In this document: piece after piece, positions 4,767-5,825 of the stretch
How positions within the stretch are numbered: the stretch's first letter is position 1
Layout of the letters: each line of letters opens with the position of its first letter
DNA from: Planctomycetota bacterium
Lineage (GTDB): Bacteria > Planctomycetota > Phycisphaerae > WQYP01
Length of the DNA: 5,825 nt
Reading direction: 5' to 3'
NCBI GenBank assembly: GCA_021828925.1
Contig: JAJZCT010000244.1
Location: 1 to 5,825 of the forward strand
Notes under the pieces: generated by a model
Told to the model about the DNA's origin: nothing
Seen by the model: the letters and a program-made list of their open reading frames with translations, nothing else
Database searches by the model: none
Made by a program: the position numbers and the translations under genes

Positions 4767-4784
4767 CCGGCGGCTTATGCTAAG
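4767..4784 (-). repeat. Shortened REP relic after the hydrolase gene
   Basis: On the - strand it reads CTTAGC, four bases, then GCCGCCGG. It keeps the foot and the distal arm of the REP hairpin but lacks most of the proximal arm and loop, as if about eight bases were lost. It sits three bases after the hydrolase stop codon, the kind of place where REPs accumulate. Confidence 0.3.
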
Positions 4785-4787
4785 TGC

Positions 4788-5771
4788 TTACGACCGCTTC
4801 GCGATGAACTCCGCCACAATCGGTCCGATGCGGTCGGGGGCTTCTTCATGCGGTAAATGGGATAAATCGGGAAAGCTGTGGAATTCCGTGTGCGGCAGGG
4901 CCTGGCGTAATCGCTCGCCAGTGCCGGCGGCTAATAATCGGTCCTGTTCTCCCCAAATTACCAGTACTTCCTGCGGCAACTTGCCGGCGTGCTGCACATA
5001 GTGCCGAACCTGCTGATCACGTTCCGGCAAGTGACAGATCAGATCCAGAAGCCGGCGGCGATTGGCCGCGGGTTTCATGTTCCGCTGATAGATGGCCACG
5101 AGTTCCTGGCTGGCAAGCGCGGGGTTCACATACCCGATGGTCGTTACCCCGCCAACGAGTTCATTTGCCGGGATAAAACGCATGATCAGCGGCCCGATGA
5201 TCGGCACACGCACCCATTGATAGAACGACGGTAAATGCTGCGGAAAAATAGCCGGGTTAAACAGCACAATGCGATCAATGATTTTCGGAAAATCAACGGC
5301 CGCCATCAGGCTTAATCCACCGCCGAGGCTCGAGCCGCCAATATGGATTTTCCGCAGGTCCAATGCGCGGGTAATCCGCATGATGGCATGGGCCAATACC
5401 CGCAGACTCACACCGCCATCAGGCCAGAATCCACTGCGCTCAGCGGAAGTAAAGGAGGTGTAATCCACCAAAATTAAATCGCACACCGGCAACAAATGCC
5501 CGGCAATGCCGCGGAACGACGCCGGATGCAGGCCCATACCGTGCAAGAGCATCAGAATCGGTTTGGCACCGGGGGAGGATCGCAGAATTTTCAACGGCAT
5601 ATTCCAACCGCCGACATTGAGATAATAGGTCAGGCCGTTGGTCTTAAGCGGGTCGATATCAAAACGGAACTCGGCAAGCTTATGAACCGGCGAGTCAAAG
5701 GTAAAAAAGTGCATGGGCATCCGCTGGCCGGCCGGAATATTCACATTGCCTGATAAAGCACCATTCATCAT
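4788..5771 (-). CDS. Alpha/beta-hydrolase fold enzyme (esterase/lipase/C-C hydrolase-like)
   Basis: This complete 327-aa serine hydrolase has the fold's landmarks in order. LLHGMG (75-80) forms the oxyanion loop, DLILVDY (98-104) a core strand, and GSSLGG (146-151) holds the nucleophile S148. VIWGEQD (271-277) carries the acid D277, and DLSHLPHEE (302-310) the base H305. Residues about 175-245 form the helical cap, which has no clear substrate signature. Length is slightly above the usual 260-300 aa because of about 60 residues before the first core strand. There is no signal peptide or membrane anchor, so it is likely cytoplasmic. Substrate cannot be inferred; small esters, lactones or ring-cleavage products are all possible. 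The first two codons are both ATG and no Shine-Dalgarno precedes them; a TATAAT lies only five bases upstream. Met18 or Met20 are alternatives, also without a good site. It stands alone with no enzyme-coding neighbour. Confidence 0.85.
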   Translation of the reverse strand: MMNGALSGNVNIPAGQRMPMHFFTFDSPVHKLAEFRFDIDPLKTNGLTYYLNVGGWNMPLKILRSSPGAKPILMLLHGMGLHPASFRGIAGHLLPVCDLILVDYTSFTSAERSGFWPDGGVSLRVLAHAIMRITRALDLRKIHIGGSSLGGGLSLMAAVDFPKIIDRIVLFNPAIFPQHLPSFYQWVRVPIIGPLIMRFIPANELVGGVTTIGYVNPALASQELVAIYQRNMKPAANRRRLLDLICHLPERDQQVRHYVQHAGKLPQEVLVIWGEQDRLLAAGTGERLRQALPHTEFHSFPDLSHLPHEEAPDRIGPIVAEFIAKRS

Positions 5772-5776
5772 GAATG

Positions 5777-5782
5777 ATTATA
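5777..5782 (-). promoter_or_regulatory. Perfect TATAAT -10 box at the hydrolase start
   Basis: TATAAT on the - strand is five bases from the first ATG. Transcription starting about seven bases past it would begin at or next to that ATG, giving a leaderless mRNA. No good -35 hexamer is seen 16-18 bases upstream (the best is CTCAAT), so the box could also be fortuitous, or the real start codon could lie further in. Confidence 0.4.
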
Positions 5783-5825
5783 CACCGCCTGCGCGAAGAA
5801 TTGAGTAACTTGCCGTCATTTAGCG

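Noticed and set aside
4396..5001. 201-codon + strand frame over the ATPase stub and hydrolase 3' end
   Set aside because: It covers an intact catalytic domain and a Walker A in antisense and is Arg-rich without any motif.
5812..5825. Further REP copy at the right edge (TTTAGCG)
   Set aside because: Only the foot-like TTAGCG is present and the adjoining sequence forms no hairpin; the window ends before anything can be judged.

Overview
The window is about 5.8 kb of moderately GC-rich bacterial chromosome. The best guess for the host is a member of the Planctomycetota, probably of the Phycisphaerae type. This rests on the style of the REP-associated transposase (a GFWLPNDPRGSWS-like N-terminus), the Tat-exported GH5-like enzyme, and small Cys-rich proteins of the kind I associate with planctomycete/verrucomicrobial accessory clusters. 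It is an inference from resemblance, not a database result.

Left third (1-1598, + strand): the end of a co-oriented run of small uncharacterised proteins. A C-terminal piece runs in from the left edge (1-279). It is followed by an 11-Cys protein (423-977), a 35-codon ORF overlapping its stop codon as ATGA (974-1081), and an 8-Cys small protein that may bind metal (1314-1598). The spacers carry short tandem repeats: heptamers of CAGGTNA type in 282-316 with opposite-orientation heptamers in 392-405, and four 9-nt units in 1262-1297. I recognise no enzyme here. The look is that of a phage-derived or surface/virion-like accessory cluster.

Middle (1600-2953, - strand): an inverted repeat at 1621-1667 separates the + strand cluster from a convergent 404-aa Tat-exported GH5-like glycoside hydrolase that has both catalytic glutamates.

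3194-4018: a compact REP/RAYT unit. A single-domain Y1 HUH transposase on the - strand is flanked by two near-identical 29-nt REP hairpins in the same orientation. A degenerate third hairpin faces the promoter-side copy and forms a BIME-like pair.

Right part (4019-5825): about 400 bases with no intact gene, then an N-terminal stub of a P-loop ATPase that looks like a decayed gene. Last comes an intact alpha/beta-hydrolase (4788-5771, - strand), whose ATG lies so close to a perfect TATAAT that its mRNA may be leaderless. A shortened REP relic lies just after the hydrolase stop codon.

The genes do not form one pathway. The window reads as accessory DNA: a protein cluster of unknown role, two independent enzymes, a RAYT with its REP substrates, and gene debris. 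The most noteworthy items are the REP/RAYT unit, the Cys-rich cluster with its hidden overlapping small ORF, and the heptamer repeats between cluster genes.
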